Below, piece after piece: positions 35,891 to 50,478 of a stretch of 64,000 bases of DNA; positions within the stretch are counted from its first letter, which is position 1, and the number at the start of each line of letters is the position of its first letter. Below the pieces are notes generated by a model. It ran no database searches. It was not told the origin of the DNA and was given only the letters and a program-made list of their open reading frames with translations. Origin of the DNA: Todiramphus chloris collaris (taxonomy: Eukaryota; Chordata; Aves; Coraciiformes; Alcedinidae); NCBI GenBank assembly GCA_025345505.1, contig JANVCC010000018.1:58552542-58616541 (forward strand), written 5' to 3'. The translations under genes and the position numbers were made by a program.

Positions 35891-38800
35891 AGAACCGACC
35901 ATATTAAACAAAAAACTGTATGTCTAATCTGTTATCTCGATTCTAATTCAGATAGGTAATGCTTTATAGGAGAGTAATTTACAATCACTGTAAATTGTCC
36001 ATAGGACAAATTATAAAACCACTATTGTCCCTTACCAGATTTTATTCCAGTCATTATTCAGGATGGTATTCACAGAAGCATCTTACGCATTTCTGAACCC
36101 CACTAAGCCCATCAGTTTACTGATATTGTTTTTGCAAACTACTGCAGATTAATTATGAGTTGCCAATAGATGTATTTCCCTTATCAGATAGAAATTCTTA
36201 TCAGCACTTCAATTTCATGCAACAGACAACAGCTCTCTGATTAAAAAAATGTACCAGAAATATTATATCTATTGTAAATATATTGATATTTCTCAGGGTT
36301 TGTTTTTTGTATTTTTAACGAAATTAATTACTCCAACTTCTCAGAGTTGTCCTATGATTCACTGTATGACTGGCTTAGCACTTAGATCTTTCTGTTCTCA
36401 GAATAGGTTCCTACTTTGTAGGCAAAACTGTGTTTGTTGTGGCCTCTAATTACATGTTTTTTCACTTTTGATATTAAACTCCATTTAAGACTATTAAGAC
36501 AATTCAATTTTCCTTCTGATCTCTTTCATATTGATAATACATAGTTACCTACTCAGGCTAAATCAAGGCCATCAGTGCAGCCCAACAGGAGTACGTCTGT
36601 GCTTGGTGCCAAGGATGCTTTGTTCATACTGGTTGCATTTCAGAAAGTTTACTTGACTAGCTCCCACCTGGACTGGTTGGACTGAACATCCCTTGGTGAC
36701 TAGAACATATTATGTGCTCCTGGAGGACATTTCCCCCTTTATCTTCCTCTGAAAGGAGTCCAGTGTGTGGTATGAGATTGCTCTTTGATGTGAACTGAAG
36801 TGTAGTATATGAGGCCAACTTGGAGAATTGTTTCAAAGGAGCACTGCTATCTTGAAAAAAACTACTTTAGCCACACCCAGAGTGACTTCTGATAATTCAA
36901 TCAGCAGAAATATACATTTTTCTTAAATCAAAAAGAGATACCAGTTTAGCGTGCTATAATCTATCTTTGGCACATCTACTCAGCATGTTACCCGGTCTCC
37001 CATTTTCATTCTTGTATTTAGTGCCTTGAAATACTTTTTACTGAAGCCTTTTTCAGTACAGAAGTACCTGGATCTTACTGACAGGTTTGGAAGTGGATAG
37101 AAAACTCCTCCTTACCATCTTTTTGCCATTTCATAAATACAGATTAAAAAGATTACTGCTTTTAATACACACTGCCTTCCCTTTCACTGTCAACTCAGTG
37201 GATTTATTGAAATTCCTTGCTATGATGTGTTTCACATACCAATTTTTTCAGGCTATTGTAACAGAGATTATATGCTCCCACACCATCAGGGCATTCAGGA
37301 CTTGAATTTATCTTTCTCACAATTGAGGTTTTACACAGTTTCCATTTTCACACTTTGATGTCTTCTATTCCCACACTTTTCCATATCTTCTTTCCAGATT
37401 CTTTATCTTACCAGTCACTTTACCTTTCCTCTGTTTCTGATATAGTTAACCTATCTAAAAAATAGGGCAAAGTACTCACTCAGTGTGTAGCCTTAATCCG
37501 GAATGAACCTGGCACTTTTAGTGCTTTTGGAGGGTTTGTTTGACTTTAAAATGGGTTAAAGGGTGACTGAACGTGACACTTCATGCTTCGCAGCATGTTC
37601 CCACACTCACTCACTGTCTGCTCCGTTACATACATTTCCCTACCATGTTTCCTTACGTGTTTCCTTCTTAGTTTCATTTTGGTGACATTAATCCAGCTGA
37701 GTCTGGAATTATCTCCAAAATCTTCCTTCAGCCAAGGTACACATTTGTGTGCTGTTGGTTTAAACAAGGTCTGCCTTACCTGGGAGTCAAATCACCAGCC
37801 TTCTTGCCTGGCTGATTTCAATAACCACTTTTCTGCTGAAATTATGAAAATTTGTTCAGTTGAAATCAGCACTTTACTTCAAGTCCCACTGTAGTTTATC
37901 CTTTTTGTTTAAAGTTAATTGGATCAGCTCATGAGCACTTGAGTTTCTAGGAGCATCTTGTCTATGGCACGCACAGTGCTTAACAAAAGCCAGTAGGTAT
38001 TTGCTACAGCAATTGTTTGTAGTAGACATCTGTTGGCTCTTATGCCTAGGGATAACTCTGCTCAGTTGTCACAAACACTATTTGTTCACCGTCTTTTTTT
38101 ATGGGAAATTAAATGTTCTACAAGGCAAAGGTGAAAATTCAAGTTAATATTTAACGTGGTTAATAATGATCAATATACTTCTGCCTTTTAATTTAGTCAT
38201 CATGGGGAAAAATATTCCTGTGCCTTCTAGCTACTTAACTGTGTGGAGGTCTTAAAAATTTATGCAATATAATTCTGAAATAGTGAGCCAGAACTCAGTA
38301 TCCAAGATCTAACATTATTATGTGGAATTAATGAAATAGATTTAACGGAATAAAATATTTTCAGTATTTGCCTCTATAGTTTCCTTAGTATAGTCACAAA
38401 ATTTCATTTTATAGTCTGATACTTGAACATATATTTCCACCGAGCTGTCTTCACTGAGAAGTGTCTTACTTTTCTGTGTAAGTGCAGTTTTGAATGATCA
38501 CCATACAGAAGCACTTCACATAATGCTTTCCAGTGTGCTTTTCTTTGCATTTTTTTTCAGAAATAATTATCTGTTTGGCCATGTTCTATTCTACCTTGAA
38601 GAAATGTCACTCCAATTTGTTGTGATTATTGTCTTACTGCAGTCACTAGTTTTTCAATGGTCTCAATGGATTTAAATAGAAATACCAGAATGAAGAATAT
38701 GGAGGAGATCAGCTACTATCAGACTGAGGGTATAATATAGTTAAACTCATCTTGCACCTGTAGAGAATTCATTATCATTTTAACAGACAGGAAGCACTCT

Positions 38801-40107
38801 AATATATGATGTGAGTATATTGTATTATCTCCAGCAAACAAGTGTTCTTTATTATCTCTTTATGGTGACTAGGAAGAGGATTAGACTTAGAACTTAATTA
38901 AATGGCATCACTCTCTGATTCTTTTGTAGAGAAGTCAGGTGAATACAGAAGATTAGGAAGGACTAAGAATTAATGAAATGGACATTAGACTCTCACTGAA
39001 GTATACTTTCTAAATCTGTATGCCTTACAACCAACACTGAAATGGAGGACTCTTGCTTATAGCACAGAAAACAGCCCTGCTGATATTGCTAAGGAAGAAA
39101 ATACACCTTTTTCTTGTCCACAGACTTTTTGAATGAGTGTTTTTATTCTTACAGCATTGATACCTATTGTACTGTTATCTAGACTGGAAGTTATGCAAAG
39201 TTTTCATGCCTTTCCCTAATACTATCTTTTACTCTGCATTTTCATTACCATATATGTTCCGGTAATGAATCTACAGAATGCCTATCTATGATTTTCCACC
39301 CATATTTACTCTTGTCATCTTTTAAGCATCCAGTGTCTTGCTGGCTGTCTATGAATGAGCACTCCAGTTGCAGTAATCAAAATCCATTCCTGAAAAGAGA
39401 AAGGAGAACAGAGTTTACTTCATATGTATTATTAGTAAGCCATTTATTCAGCTTCTGTTCTGTTGCTAAAGGTAGGCAGGGGTGCTTCTTATTCACTGTG
39501 TTTATAATAGTCAGTTACTTTCTCCTCTTGAGATCAGTGGATCTTTATTAGTTGATGTTATAAGTAGCTTTCCAAAACTAAGGCATATGGAGAAAAATGT
39601 ACCCCTGAGCCCTTCTATGTCTTACTATTTTCCAGAATAGATAGAAAATTTTCTTTTCTGAATTAAATTATTTCATTTGAATCATGTGCTACATTATATA
39701 CACATACGAATTTTACACACTTATGTATATACACCAAACATTTCCTCTTGGATCTGGAAGATGATATACTTTGGAGCATGCTACTTCAGAGCATTCTGCT
39801 TTTATTGCTCAGCAGGAATAAACAGCATGGTACAAAGTGGGTGGGGAGAGAAACATGCTTGTGTGCTGCCTTCAGCCATTCCTGTTTCCGTGGAAGAAAG
39901 TGCAGTGTAAATCATGAAAGAAAAGACTTACAAAAGTGAGAAAATTATTACTGAGATTAAGGAGGCTAACATCCCAAGTGAGACTCTGGGAGGATGCAAG
40001 CTAATATATCACCAAATTGAGTCTTGAAGGATATAGGCTACCACATTATCAAATTCTGCGATTTTTAAAAATGAAGATGTCTCTAATTTAATAATGTTTG
40101 AAAACCC

Positions 40108-40126
40108 AAAAAAAAAAAAAAAAAAA
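40108..40126. repeat. A19 homopolymer
   Basis: An uninterrupted A run following AAAACCC. No processed gene copy is visible next to it. Confidence 0.95.
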
Positions 40127-43100
40127 GGATAGTGCACTGAAACAGAAAGAGATCTGTTGCTAGCAGCAGACTTGTGTAGTCCATTACAAACACACTTCTG
40201 CTGTTATCACATACAATTAACAAAACTCAAAACACTTGAAGGAATGTCCTCCTTAATATGTGGTATAAAGCATTATTAACATACATGTTTCCACATTCCA
40301 TGTGGGAGAAGAAATCATCACTTTCCTTTTGACAGCCTGGAACTGAAACTTGTATGCTGACTCAAAACAGGTAAGGGCAACTGGACTCAACGACACATGT
40401 TTGCAGCCTCTTTGAGGCAGTTCTCTGAAGAGGTTAGGTGCTGAGACTCCTCGCAGAGTTAATACTTATCAACATAAACAATAAATTCTATGCAATCACA
40501 TACCCTTCCCAATTTATCTTCTTCCTTGACATCATGAATCATGGTAAAGAAACTGTGTGTATTTTCAGATATGCTGATAGCAGTCTTTGTCAGACTATTT
40601 AGGCTTTGGCAGCTTGAATTGCATTTAACTGCACCCATGTTGTAACAGAACAATGATTTCCAACATAAAAATTGGAATTTCAGTAAAAAATAGCCATGTA
40701 AGCCTCAGACATAATCCTGCTTTCAAATGTGGTCTGCAGAGAAGTATCGGGTAAGGACGAGGGATCGGCTTCATCTGACAAAGGCCAGGTAGGTGGTTTG
40801 CAAAACTCCGTGACATGCAATATACTAGCCTGGTTCACATCTATAAACTTGGTTTGGGAAAAGAAAGACTGTGCTTCACTGAACAGACAAATAAATAATG
40901 AATCATAGCTCACTTGATTTGCAAGGATATTATTCACAATTGCTTTTGATAATATCAACACTTAAAATTACTTTCACTGCAGGTGCCAGGGTAAGGAACA
41001 CATGAGTACTTGTGGCAGACACACACACAGATCATCATCACAGTCCAGCTGAGCTTAATTTTCAAATTCCTATCTACAGGAAAGAAAAACTATTTTCCAT
41101 TCAGTTTAGATTTCTTCATGTTATCTAAGAAATGCTTTTGTATTTCATAGAATATAGATTATAGCACAAACAAGCACGTGCAATGGGAGACAAAAGGATT
41201 TGTGTTATTTAAAACCTGAACACAGTGAGATGTGAAGAGGATACTGGCTTTCCTGAGAGGAGAAATTCAGTCTGCTGAAGTTGATAGATTCTCTGCAGCT
41301 ACTTAAGATCATCCAGCTTGAGTGCCATGAGAAGGATGACAGATTGTTTCTAGGCATCCAGAAAGCTCAGCTCAGCTATAACCCACAAAAATGCTTACCT
41401 GAATGTCCTCCTAAGCAGCCCGGGGCCCGGTTTAGTGGAGTGGTTTGCTTTTATTGTCTCTATATGGCTTTCTTCCATGAATGACTAACGTGTCTGCTAG
41501 TAAAAAAAAACGTAAGTCTAAGTTAATTTTAAATTGTAGACATTTGGAGGGCTAACAAGGTGATGTTTTCACTGCCTTTCCTCATTTCTCCCCTTAAGCA
41601 AGTGTAGTCTTTCGTCTTTTTCAAGGGCAAGAAGCTGAAGCAAATTATGTCATACAGGAATAAAAATTAAATAACTTTCAAACCCAGCTTCTTTGTGATG
41701 AAGCTCTGTCACAGAACCCATGAAAACCAAATGAAAATAATTCTGAAAGACCCTCATCTCTTGTCAAAAACACAGTCCTGAATGAACTCTGAATAGATTG
41801 AATGTAGCGGAAAGACGTGAATATCACCATCTGACAGACTTAGATGCATGCCATTTTACACAGTGGATAAGTTATAATGGCAAGTTTATAATAAGGACGT
41901 TTTTAACTTTTTCTATTTATAGAACAGAAGCTGTTGGAGAAATGTGCCCTGGCAACTGTTCTCTGCATACAACTGCCCTAAATATATTCCTTTTTAGGGT
42001 TTTGGAGTTGGTCAGAAAAGTTAAAATGCCAGTATCTCTTCATAAAAGTGTAGGCTTCTCCATATCTGTTCATCAATAGGCATCTGCTCTAAAAGAAAGC
42101 ATACCCAAGACATAAACTGACGTGTTCTGTTTTGTTTTAACACCGCTCTGATAGTAGGAAAAATCTAATAACTGAAGTTAGAGATAATGTCAGTGTGACA
42201 AGAAAGAGTCTAAAATATTGAAGACCCCTTTGTTATTTCATATATGCTGCTAAACTGTAAGATGCAATAACATTTTATTATCTTAGGAACGTTAGGTACA
42301 TTGTGAACTTTGCAAGGTGAAAGAACCTTTTATTTAATATAGTGGTTTTGGATAATAAATGTTGCATCAGTATTGGGCCCAAGTCTTCACATAGTCAGCC
42401 GTATCTTCTGCAAATCCAGTAGCTGATGCTACAAATGATTCAGCTATTTTAAAATGATTTTTAGTGTCTAGTAGAATTGATGAAAATGTCCGTTTCTGGA
42501 CTTCTAGCTAATAACATGGAAAAGATGAACAGTATCAGAAACGGCAATCAATAACACAATTAGCAGGATCCAGACCCTGAAATCATCATTAAGTGTCCAC
42601 TTAAGCTTGTCTCTCTCTTTGAATCAGCATAGTTCAATTTACAATAATTTTCTTCAGGATTCTTTTGTTGCTCAAGCCTGTGGGCATCATCTTAAAGCTC
42701 ACAATGTAGTACTTGCCTTTTTCAGTATGAAGGAACCATCTGTTTCTCCTCCTACACAAGTAATACTGACAAAGGACATATATAACTGCTATAACATTAT
42801 CTAAAAGGAAAACAACATTTGCTTTCTCCGAGGAACATAAATAACATATTGAAAAGTATATGAACATCCACAGCCTTTATGTGGTTGGATATAACAGAAA
42901 TTTAACTAGTTGTGGCAACAAAAATTTAATTTTCTCTTGGTAGGAGTTGAGGTTTGTATTGCTTTTTCTCTTAGCCCTGTCACCACTCTGTGCTTCCTGT
43001 CACAGTGAGTGTTGTCTTTAACAGATAAGAAAATGAGAGGGAATCATTTTGTCCAGCAGACTGTCTAATTCCTTCCTATTTCAGCCACTTGCCATTGCAG

Positions 43101-45125
43101 TTTCTATCCTTAAATTAATGGGTGTTTTCTCCAGAGTTTGTCCGTCCTTTTCAAACTGTGGCAGTAGGAACAACAGCATCCCTAGTTGCTCATAGGGAGA
43201 AAGAATTTAATGGGTACTTAAGGCAATGCAGCAAAATCGGGGTCATGGCATAAAACTCAGACAGAGCAGTGTTGCCTGACATGCTCCTTCATGCAGTAAA
43301 GAGTCTATGTCCACTTCATTCTGTTTTCTCCATTAAACATTTTCCCGTTAAAAATGTCCTCTTTTCACCCACATACAGACAAAAAAACTGAGAGTGCTAA
43401 AAGAAGATTTGATATCCTTAACCAAAATTACTTATGTGCACTTCACATCCCGGCATTACTTTATGCAGTTACTAGAGTTTCCATTCCACTCCAATATTTA
43501 CTATCTTCTTCATACCCCTGCACGTTGTTTCTTTACTGCAGCCTTTCCATTGCAAGAACAGGTAAGTTACTTTTTCTATGTCATTCTACCTCTGTTGCAG
43601 GATCTTTGCTTATCCTTCATAGCCTACACCTTACAACAGTAAGATCACAAGCCTCGGGATACAGGTTTCCTTAGTGCAAAGGTGTAATGCATGCTGGAAA
43701 ACACAGTCCCTGTTGAAGATGTCTTTGTAGAATCCCAAATATAAGTCCATTTTGCTCTTAGAGGAATGAGCAGTGTCTTCATAGCATCTCTAGAATGTTA
43801 AACCAAATAGTTTCTTTTGGGTTCACAGAGCTGTATTACTGTGAATACTCCTAAAATCAAGAAAGGGTGTTATTGGGACTAGTTCTAAAGTAGCTACAGA
43901 AAGAAACCTTATGTGCATACAACACGATGTTGTTTGCATTTGAGATTAAAAACATAGAAGTCCCTTCAGTTAATTTTTTCTTATTTTACTTTTGCCTCAT
44001 TTAAATGTGGCGTGTGGGATGGAAAGTGGTTTGCTTACTGTTTAGGTCTTACTGTTTGCAGATACCTGCCTGGCATTGACTGATTTCCTGAAAGAAAAAC
44101 CCAACTTAGAACTCTGTAATAGTCATGAGGAATGTGGTCACAGAGCAACCTTCTCTGCGGAGAGTCCTGGCAGTGCAGGGAAAGAGCCACAGTCTGACCT
44201 CAATTGCAACATCAAGCCTTGATTATAATAAAGATCAAACAGGGAAAAAAAATAATTAAAAGAACAACATTTATCAGATTGTTTGGAGTAAGATCACAGC
44301 TCTGAATACCAGCATCAGGATAGGGAGGCTCATCCCTTCGGTAGTGGGTTTCCTATTTGGTATCATCATCCTTGTTTCTCTGCATGTAATATGTTTATTC
44401 TCCTTCACTGCTTTGATTAAAGTAAGACAATAATAAAATATTGAATAAGAGTGAAAGAGAAATAAATGATAAAGTCTTACTATGGAGTGACTGAAAAATA
44501 GAAATTTCTGTGAAAACTCCTATTTTGGAAGAGGAAAGAATGGAGGTGAATTCCTATTTTTAGTTTCACACAGAGCTATTAAATAAAGAGATACTTAACA
44601 TTTTTTCACTTTTCTTTCCCTTTTTGAAGAGGCACAGGAGCTGCACTCCTCTGGTCTTTCATATCCTCTTCTTTACTTCCACCAATATGTTTTCCTTAGT
44701 TCAATGCACATTTTTCTATAAATGCCCTAGCAGGTGACTAACAGAGATGGCCAAGAAGTGCTGTCACGGCCAGCTGAGGAGCAAGGAGCTTGTTGTGTGG
44801 GGATAGTGCCAAGAAAAATGGAGGGATCATTGACAGAAAGGATCAGAAACAATGGAAAAATGAACAGATTGACCAACCAGAGAAAATGTCCATTTTTTAC
44901 ACTTAAAGGTGGGTGGCATACCTCAAGAGAGAAAACAGGCAACTGACAAAAAATAGGAGGGTAAAACAGGCCTCCTCCTGGCCCTTGTATCCCAGATGCT
45001 CGGTGACAAACATCAATGACAATTACATCTATGTTTTTGACAAGAAGAAATGGGCTTTAAGGAAAGAGTTCCTGATAGGAATATTTTTGCAAATAATCAG
45101 GTTTTGATTTGCCTCAAAGTCTCAC

Positions 45126-45202
45126 TCACCACCTAGTTTGTCTGATGTTCACCACTCAGTTTGTCTAATGAGAAGTCACTCACCACTCAGTTTGTCTAAT
45201 GT
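45126..45202. repeat. Three-copy imperfect repeat (TCACCACTCAGTTTGTCT)
   Basis: Copies start at 45126, 45149 and 45180. The first two abut at 23 bases; the third is offset by a further 8 bases of different sequence. The first copy differs in CCTAG versus CTCAG and TCTGATG versus TCTAATG. Confidence 0.88.
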
Positions 45203-46263
45203 TTCCTGAACTCAAGAGGGGTGAAGCTGTGCATGCTGCTATTTCCGTTCTCCATCCAAACCCAAGTTTCAGAGTGATGGTTCCCCCACTCAGGCAGTAA
45301 GCCTGAGGAATCAGCAACGATACAACAGGTTATTGCAGAAGCTTAGCCTGAAAAAAATCAGTGTCAGCAGATGATTTCAAGCCTAGAGATAGCAGAAGTG
45401 CCTGAGGTCTCATCTGCCCTACATTATGAACCAGGTAGGAGTCTGGTGACAATAAACTGGACAGGTTGTTGAGCAAGCAAGAAAGCTGTCAGAGGAGTGA
45501 CTCTCCACAGAAGCAGTACAAGCTGGCCCAGAACAGAGCTAAAGGGGCTCTGTCAAATACAGTGACCCATTAGAGACTTGTAAATTGCAGATTTTGGTAA
45601 GGGGGGGGGTTGAGGGCCACCAGAAAGACTCCTGAAAACCAGTAGGAGATAACTATTTGCTGTAACTGGATTTACCATATTGCCTGTTGTCATGGTTTGA
45701 TTGTAAATCTTGCAGTGTTTGGATACTAATTTTCTTGCTTGTTTCTTCCTGGGAATTATGTTCTTACTGGAAGGGAAAAAAAATCCTAGACAGCCCCTCT
45801 ATCCTGCAAAAACTCCTGGAAATGTGGTTTGCACGTATTCTGCACACTCACAATTCAGAAAATTATGGCAAACACTTAAACTGATAAATTTAAGAAGTAA
45901 TTTGTAAAATACCTGAACAATTTTAAAATGAGGCTCTTGATTTTTTTGGACTTAGTCCAGTTTTTAAGACCTGGGCCTGCAGAGACTTGGGGCTACCTAT
46001 ACGAGATCAGCTTCAGGAGGCTATCTCCTTGCAGAAATAGGGAACTCTTTGTATATCTGTATGCACCCAAAGAAAACATACCTGTTCATCTGATGTAGAA
46101 AAGGTTAGAGATGTCCCAGCAGCATGTCTGAATCTGTCTTGTGGGTACACATGGAGCTGACAAGTAGGATTCATAATGTCTAACTGGGTGGATGAGTTTA
46201 TACCCCCTGAATGAACCACACAACTGCAGGTGTATGTGGAGAGATTCCTATTCTAATACTTTT

Positions 46264-46356
46264 TTCCCCAGCTGGTTTTTGTTTGTTGGTTGATTTGGGT
46301 ATTTTTTTGGCTTTTTTGTTTGTTTGTTTATTTGTTTGTTTAGGTTTTTTTTTTCT
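46264..46356. repeat. T/G-rich low-complexity tract with (TTTG)n
   Basis: Long T runs alternate with G, including an impure GTTT repeat at about 46318-46342. Simple sequence with no coding potential. Confidence 0.85.
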
Positions 46357-49300
46357 CATTAGTGTCCTTACAAAATAACATGGAAGGCAGAGCAGAAAAT
46401 AAATCTCATTTCAAAATGTAGTTTCTGTGCTTTTGTGTGGAGATTGGAAAAAAAGGTGATATTTCTTACATTTATTTCAGGATTGGATTTCAGAATGATC
46501 TATTTCTTTACTCTGAAGTGACATGGCAGGATTTGGCCAGAAAGGAGACCTGTACTTAGAACCATTTCATTCAGTGAGTGCCGGAGCTGGTGAACAGAAA
46601 AAGGTATAAGCTGAGAACTTCCTAGATGTGTAAGGTTTACTTATTCTCTTACTTTGACTTCTTGATCACTTTTTTTACTGAACATCTGTTTGAAACAAAG
46701 TAATATGAAAATGAATCATTTGACTTGTGAGCCAGGAAAAGGGAAGAGCATTCACCTTCCAGGTGTAGGTCTGTCTGCATGACTCCGAAGATCAGTGGAA
46801 ACGTTTAAGTATTTACAGACCCCCAGCTCAACAGATTTTCAAACAAGGTCACTCAGTATTTGATTTATCACTACCTAGTATGCAGAAACCTGCAGGGACC
46901 CTGTGGACATTTTGTAGGGTAATTTCTACCTGGGGCCCAACATGTGACCTTGGGAGATTGCCATAATGCATTCTTGATGCACACACCAGGTATACGCAAG
47001 CATGCTGGCCTGCAAAGGGGCCACATCCTGAGGAAACAAGGGGTTCTGTTCTCCTGCTCTCCTAGCTCACAAGTCAAATGTCTGCTTTAGCTGGTGCTGG
47101 TGGCTGGAGGCTGATGCAAGTGAAGTAAGCACCCTTAAATAGATGCATTCACTGTCATTTCTGTCTACACAGTCCTGAAACGTGGCCTTCCTTTGCACTT
47201 GACAGACAGAATGGCTCCTAAACAACTGCTGTTTGATGGCTAAATATACATTCTTACCCACACAGAGTGCCATCCCGCCTTGAAGACTACAGCAGAGCCT
47301 TCAACCCTCTGTGGACGCGGAAAATAACACCACACAGAGACATCACATTGATGGTAAAAATAGTTGAGAGACCCTGGGGCGAAGAGGATTACATATGTGC
47401 TGACTTTTTGGGCAGTCCACATTGGAAAGGACGGTTCTTACGTAAGAAGCATAACTTAAAGGATTAGTGAACTTGTGTTTTGATATCCCCTTCAATTACA
47501 GAATGTAAGAAAGCACCATTTACAGAAGGAGTCTACTGTCATAATTTTGGGAGTGTACTGGCAAACACATCCCAAAGTGAGGCACAGAATGGGGGCTGCT
47601 TTCCTGAGAGGCAGAGCCCTGCAGGGATGATATACTCTTGCAGGACCTAGAACCAAGCCCCACCCAGGGCAATGTTCCCTGCAAGCAGTTACCTACCTCA
47701 AGCTAATTCTCCTACAGGCTGGAGAAACAGAAGTCATAAGAATAAGGGCAAAACATAATTATTTCTTAAATGAATGGAAGATTAAAAGGTAAGGAGGAAG
47801 AATGCTTAAACCAACTAAGAGGGACAGTTGTTTTCTGTTAAGCATATACATGCCTTTGACATCTTGTTCTCATGACTAAGGCAAGTGAGGATTTCAAGTG
47901 AGACCCTAAAACTTCAAGGGAGAAACCAGCTTCAGTGTATCGGTCAAGGCAGATGTCTATTTAAAAGGTCATATTTAAGACTTGGGTAAGGAACAATACT
48001 AACAGCATATAGATCAGCTGTTCCTGTGGTGAATTGCCTTTCTGGCTTTTGGGACTGGAGCTGCTGGGTTTCTTTCTCAAAGGTTCCCTCTCACTGCTCT
48101 TCTTCATCATTTGCATATGCTTCTCCAGCAGTGGCCTTATAGCTTAGCTGGATGTATGTGATGATCTTCTATCTAATAGCTGACTCCATTTGGCAATTTT
48201 ACAAACTATGACTGGTGGCACCTTATCATCCTAACCACTAATCTCAAACAACAAGGCAAAAAAGTGTTATTCCTCTCTGTCTTTTGTCAAACAAAGAAAC
48301 ATTGTGTACCACTTCTGCAACATCTGTGAACAGGAGAATTTTAGTGGCTCAGACACAAAGATATATTCTGGGAAGATAAAGACTTGGGGCTATACTTTTG
48401 TTCTTCCCAGCAGAGGCCAAAGCTCTGTTCTTAGCCCATGGAAGGATGTTAGATGTGGAAGTGCTACAGCACAACTGCAATAGAATCTTTTCCATTTTAT
48501 CAGCATATTTTTATCAGAAGCCTTTCTACAGTGCTGAGCTTCTGGGAATACAGCTGGAAATTACAGACATACCACTGGAAATGTGCCCACAGATCTGATG
48601 TCATATAAGTGCAGGAAGCAAAATTGCCTGTATACGGGTGTAGCCAAGTATACACTGTTCACTGTAGGTATCTTTAAGGCAGCAATAGGAGACAGGCACC
48701 TAAATACCTTCAAAAAATTAGCTCTTGGTCAAATTTTGCTATTTAAACTTTGAGCATACAATCTGACTCTTTAGCCTGGATGCCTGTGTGTAGTAAAGAC
48801 AGTATTAATGACACTTCTGCTTCTGTGCAAGAATGTGTTTGGTCTAAACCTGACTGATATTACAGGTCAGTGCAGCCACCTAGGCAATGCTTGTGTCAGA
48901 GGTAGTATGAGCTTGATGCAATTTACATACATCCAAACATTGTGCATGAAGGGCATAAAATTGTCACCAACCTTTTCTGGTTGCCACAGAGTCTGTTGTA
49001 CTAGGAAGGTATGTTTCTTTCCTGGACAGCTGTCTGTTATTTCCCAAAAGCAGAAAGCTGAAATTTTTTTTGCCAGTAAAATTTGCTTTCTCTTTTTGTC
49101 TGTTACTCGTATGTACCATTACATATGTCTAAAGAAAAAGAAGTGGAGGAAATCCTTGTTGTAATGCTGTCTGACATCGTCTTTCTGTCATGTAAGGCTA
49201 CTTATTTATTCAGGTAGTTAGAAGAAGTAAAATACAATGTGGAGAAGCACATCATGAGGCACCTCCTCTGCTCCCTCTCCTGCCCAGACATCACAAGCTA

Positions 49301-49484
49301 TTCTCTCTTAGGGTGTCCAAGCTTTGTGTTCTGGGTATTTGTTTAGTTTTGTTTCATCCCTCTTTCTTTCTTCTGGATAAAAGATTTCATTTGGGTGAGT
49401 AACGTTATGGTATTTAGCTGTGAGCAGTATCAGCTGCTAGTGGCCTCTCAGTCTGTAAGATGCAGAAATAGTAACAAATTGATA

Positions 49485-50478
49485 CAGAATGGGGAGAGTT
49501 GCATTGGTGGTGTTCCCCAGGGCTCAGTATTGTATCCAGTTCTGTTTAATATCTTTATCAATGATCTGGTTGAGGGGATCGAGTGCAACCTCAGTCAGTG
49601 TACAGATGACACCAAGTCAGGCAGGAGTGTTGATCTGCTTGAGGGTAGGAAGGTTCTACAGAGGGGTCTGGATAGGCTGGGTCAATCAGCCAAGGCAAAT
49701 TGTATGAGGTTCAACAAGGCCAAGTGCCAGGTCGTGCAGCTGGATCATATCAACCCCAAGCAATGTTACAGGCTCAGAGAAGAGTGGCTGGAAAGCTGCC
49801 TTGCAGAAAAGGAGCTGGGGACGTTGGTCGACACCTGCCTGAACATGAGGCAGCAGTGTGCCCAGGTGGCCAAGAAGGCCAACAGCATCCTGGCCTGAAC
49901 CAGAAATGGTGTGGCCAGCAGGAGAAGGGAAGTGATCATCCTCCTGTACTTGGCACTGGTGAGGCTGCACCTCAAATACTGAGTTCAGTTTTGGGCCCTT
50001 CACTACAAGAAGAACATTGAGATGCTGGAGAGTGTCCAAAGAAGGGCAGTGAAGCTGGAGAAGGGTCTAGAGCACAAGTCTTATGAAGAATGGCTGAGGG
50101 AACTTGGGTTGTTTAGCCTGGAGTAAAGGAGGCTGAGGGAAGGCCTTTTCGCTCTCTACAACTACCTGAAAGGAGGCTGTAGTGAGGTGGGGGGTCATCC
50201 TCTTCTCTCAAGTAACTGTGGTAGGACAGGAGGAAAGGCCTGAAGTTGCACCGGGGGAGGTTTAGGTAGGATATTAGGAAAAATTTCTTGACCAAAAGGT
50301 AAAGAACTGGAACAGGCTGACCAAGGAAGTGGTTGAGTCTCCATACCTGGAGGTATTTAAGAGACATGTAGACGTGGCAGTTACTGATGTGGTTTAATTG
50401 TGGACCTGACAGTGCTGGGTTAATGGTTGGACTCAATGATCTTAGAGGTTTTTTCCAACATAAATGATTCTATCCGAT
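49485..50478 (+). mobile_element. CR1 LINE, longest copy, 5' truncated with broken reverse transcriptase
   Basis: About 990 bp of CR1 on the plus strand. The frame ending at 49898 encodes the reverse transcriptase palm to C-terminus: [20 protein letters not shown], then the active-site region, then [24 protein letters not shown], and [13 protein letters not shown] before a TGA. The usual FADD catalytic motif reads CTDD (49599-49610). Homology continues after the stop ([37 protein letters not shown]) with further stops and a frame change near 50190-50240, then the 3' UTR and a degenerate ATGATTCTATCC end. It is a dead copy. Confidence 0.95.

Larger units (their letters stand above)
33843..49484. 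other. Gene-poor intergenic stretch
   Basis: About 15.6 kb downstream of TMEM200A without a recognisable gene. It holds simple repeats at 35841, 40108, 45126 and 46264. Open frames here are 60-125 codons at most and have no recognisable domain, signal peptide or exon context. Confidence 0.55.

Noticed and set aside
40108..40126. Poly(A) tail of a processed pseudogene
   Set aside because: The upstream 1 kb shows no recognisable coding sequence or target duplication.
45126..45202. CRISPR-like repeats
   Set aside because: Only three imperfect copies with unequal spacing in a vertebrate context; local duplication explains them.
49395..49898. 167-codon frame as a host reverse transcriptase gene
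   Set aside because: It is a 5'-truncated, stop-interrupted CR1 ORF2 with no start context; homology begins inside the domain.
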